Below are positions 62,201 through 64,000 of a DNA stretch of 64,000 bases, piece after piece. Within the stretch, counting starts at the first letter, position 1. Each line of letters begins with the position of its first letter. This DNA comes from Utricularia gibba. Lineage: Eukaryota > Streptophyta > Magnoliopsida > Lamiales > Lentibulariaceae. The translations under genes were made by a program, and so were the position numbers. Under the pieces are notes generated by a model, which was not told the DNA's origin, did not search any database, and was given only the letters and a program-made list of their open reading frames with translations. Location: the NCBI GenBank assembly GCA_002189035.1, contig NEEC01000015.1:2046001-2110000 (forward strand), written 5' to 3'.

Positions 62201-64000
62201 GTTCTTGGTATTGAGGAAGACTCTAATCATTATGCAGCCACACCAATCCATTACTTTTTGAGATAGTTTTATTTTTTTCCTTTTCATTAATATGAATCAT
62301 CATTCACACGAATCATGTTTTAGAGCAGGAAAGAAATCATTTATAAGGGAATGCCACATAACTGGTGCAAAGCAAATGTCACAATAACAAGAACCTACCT
62401 CATTTGAGGGCAGGACAGCTTTGGTATGAGGTTTGCAATGCTGAGGGTATCCATATTCGAGTTCCTTTATATTGTCATGGGTGCAGTCCAAGATAGATAT
62501 CCCTTTAATGAAAAGACAATGCTGCAAAATCTTGGATTCCAAGTAAAGCCATTTTGCTTTCTCCAGGCCAGAAAAACTATAGAATGCAAAGACCTGATGC
62601 TTCTTCATATCATAAATGCTAAAAATCCGGAACCTTATTGAGGTCACAGGCAATCCCATGTTCCCATCCATGTATTCATTGCACTGACTGAAAAGAATCA
62701 ATATCATGGAGACAAGTGATATAGCCTGCTTCAAGCAGCCTTCAAACAGGAGAAGTTTCAAACCAAGACTATTATCAAAAAAAATAATCTCAAGGAGAAC
62801 AGCAGGGGAGGTGGTAACAATCACACCATTTTGAAGCATGAATATATGGTGTGCTAGCCAATAAGGCCCCAGTTCACATGCAAATTCCATGAATCGAATC
62901 AAAGGAAGATGTATCTGAAATCTCACATCATTAGACTTCACCAGCACATCATTCAGTTTTAATAGGCCATCAAAACACCACAACGGTATGTTGGAATTCA
63001 TCCAACCAATATGCCTCCCCCCCTTAGTATCCATGAAGCTATTCACACATGCCTTAACTTTTTCAAAAACAGAACTACCTGTTATCAGACTTTCCCGATA
63101 TCTCCTTCTGACATAAACCACATTCTTTCCACTTAGCAAGTTTTTATTAGACAGAGAGCTATCTTGTGAGCAAAAGTTTCTCAATTTTCCTGCAACATCG
63201 GACTTCAAATTTATGTTATTTGCCTTCATTTTTTGACCAAGGAAATCAGCATCTGAGTCACCAGCCTCCCCCGATGAAATTGATGCTTCCAGAGACTGCT
63301 GTTCTTGTGAAGTCATCTGACCTTTCAAAGTTACTGATGACGATTTAGCAATCTGGGGTTGGCTTGCTAGCCATGATGCAATGGGCTCTGAATCAGGACA
63401 CTTCTCTGTTAACAAATTACCTTCTTCCTGATTAGTTTCCAGCTGTTTCTGGGAATATCTTTCCCCTGCTGCTCGTTTTCTAGATTTTGATCTGCCAGGA
63501 GCATCACTTGGCAGAAGCAAGATTTTGAATTTCTCCTCAGGAAGATTAACCCATTCTTCATCTCGATCATCGTACTTTATGTGATGAAGCTTAGATTCTG
63601 AATGGTACTCATCCACAAGGCCATAATACCAGCTCTCATCAAGTGGCCAAAATATTTTTATCCTTTGATTTAAAACCCAGTATGGATCCAAATCATCAGG
63701 AAGAATCTCATAAAAGTGCCTCCGCTTCCTTCTTGTCCCCTTGACTTTATCTTCCCTTCGAGGTCTCAGAGCTCTGCTCTTTTCATCAGCAGATGTAGAC
63801 TCCCTACCAGCCAATGACTTTGCATGTAAGCTAAATGAATCCCAAGTTGATGAACCTGTAGTGTATGATCCATCAGGCTTCTGAAATGCTGAATATCTTC
63901 TCCTTGAAGAATATCCCGTACAACTTGGATCAAATCTGGATGACAACATCCTTGCTGCATTTTTTTCAAGGTTCTCTTCATCCTCATCATCATCATCTAG
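59271..64000 (-). CDS. Enhancer-of-Polycomb-like protein, 5' end beyond the window
   Basis: The coding sequence enters from the right edge in a long exon that opens with an acidic run and ENLEKNAARMLSSRFDPSC. Landmarks in order are a basic KGTRRKRRHFYEILPDDLD block, a Tudor-like segment (VLNQRIKIFWPLDESWYYGL, IKYDDRDEEWVNLP), and a long serine-rich middle. Then comes the EPL region: DDERWLVAVKHKHEGMPEEF, YEYWRKKRERMGMPLVRHLQ, PPLWERYQQKLREWDHV. The last exon reads GPPELSLPKNYYFGG and ends SALNSGGSH with TAG at 59271-59273. EPL proteins are subunits of NuA4-type histone H4/H2A acetyltransferase complexes; this plant type carries the extra Tudor-like part. All junctions I checked keep phase. 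The first exons and start codon are outside the window. Confidence 0.88.
61988..62012. repeat. Poly-A tract in an intron of the EPL-like gene
   Basis: A run of about two dozen A on the plus strand, poly-T on the coding strand, inside the intron upstream of the exon that ends near 61.95 kb. It is likely to vary in length. Confidence 0.8.

Overview
The window is nuclear DNA of a flowering plant. The evidence is spliced genes with GT-AG introns of a few hundred bases, AT-rich spacers, and plant-specific families: a SIAMESE-RELATED CDK inhibitor, OVATE and WVD2-LIKE proteins, a KAT3/KC1 potassium channel subunit, and a SUVH histone methyltransferase. Nothing here fixes the species. No virus, transposon, organelle insert, CRISPR array or bacterial-type cluster was found.

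Layout. 1-4.5 kb: the last exons of a REVEILLE-like MYB gene (+), converging on a large uncharacterised RS-rich protein gene (-). 4.5-7.7 kb: upstream sequence and an AT-rich spacer. 7.8-13 kb: an SMR gene (+) and GPAA1 (-). 13-19 kb: a small Cys-motif protein gene (+), a WDL/TPX2 microtubule protein gene (-) and an intronless MAP kinase gene (-). 19-24.5 kb: a TOM1-LIKE ubiquitin sorting gene (-), divergent from a four-helix membrane protein gene (+). 24.8-34 kb: La protein, ASI1-like and OVATE genes (all -). 34.9 kb: tRNA-Leu(CAA). 35-50 kb: a 15-kb spastizin/ZFYVE26-like gene (+). 50-55.5 kb: a KAT3/KC1 gene (+), converging on a 95-residue coiled-coil gene (-). 56-64 kb: an intronless SUVH5/6-like gene (-) and an Enhancer-of-Polycomb-like gene (-) that runs off the right edge.

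The genes are ordinary housekeeping and regulatory loci and do not form a functional cluster. SUVH, ASI1-like and EPL-like all act on chromatin, but their proximity looks like chance.

The most striking observation is technical. At least seven otherwise intact conserved genes each lack one base in an exon, several at runs of four or more G or C. In most cases the phase of the flanking exons independently requires the missing base. This looks like residual deletion error in the assembly rather than seven pseudogenes, and automatic annotation of these genes would be wrong. Biological points of interest are a divergent intronless TEY MAP kinase, two GC-AG introns, a small spliced gene too short for ORF calling, and several tandem repeats. 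I found no convincing new biological system. All product names rest on remembered family similarity; no database was searched.
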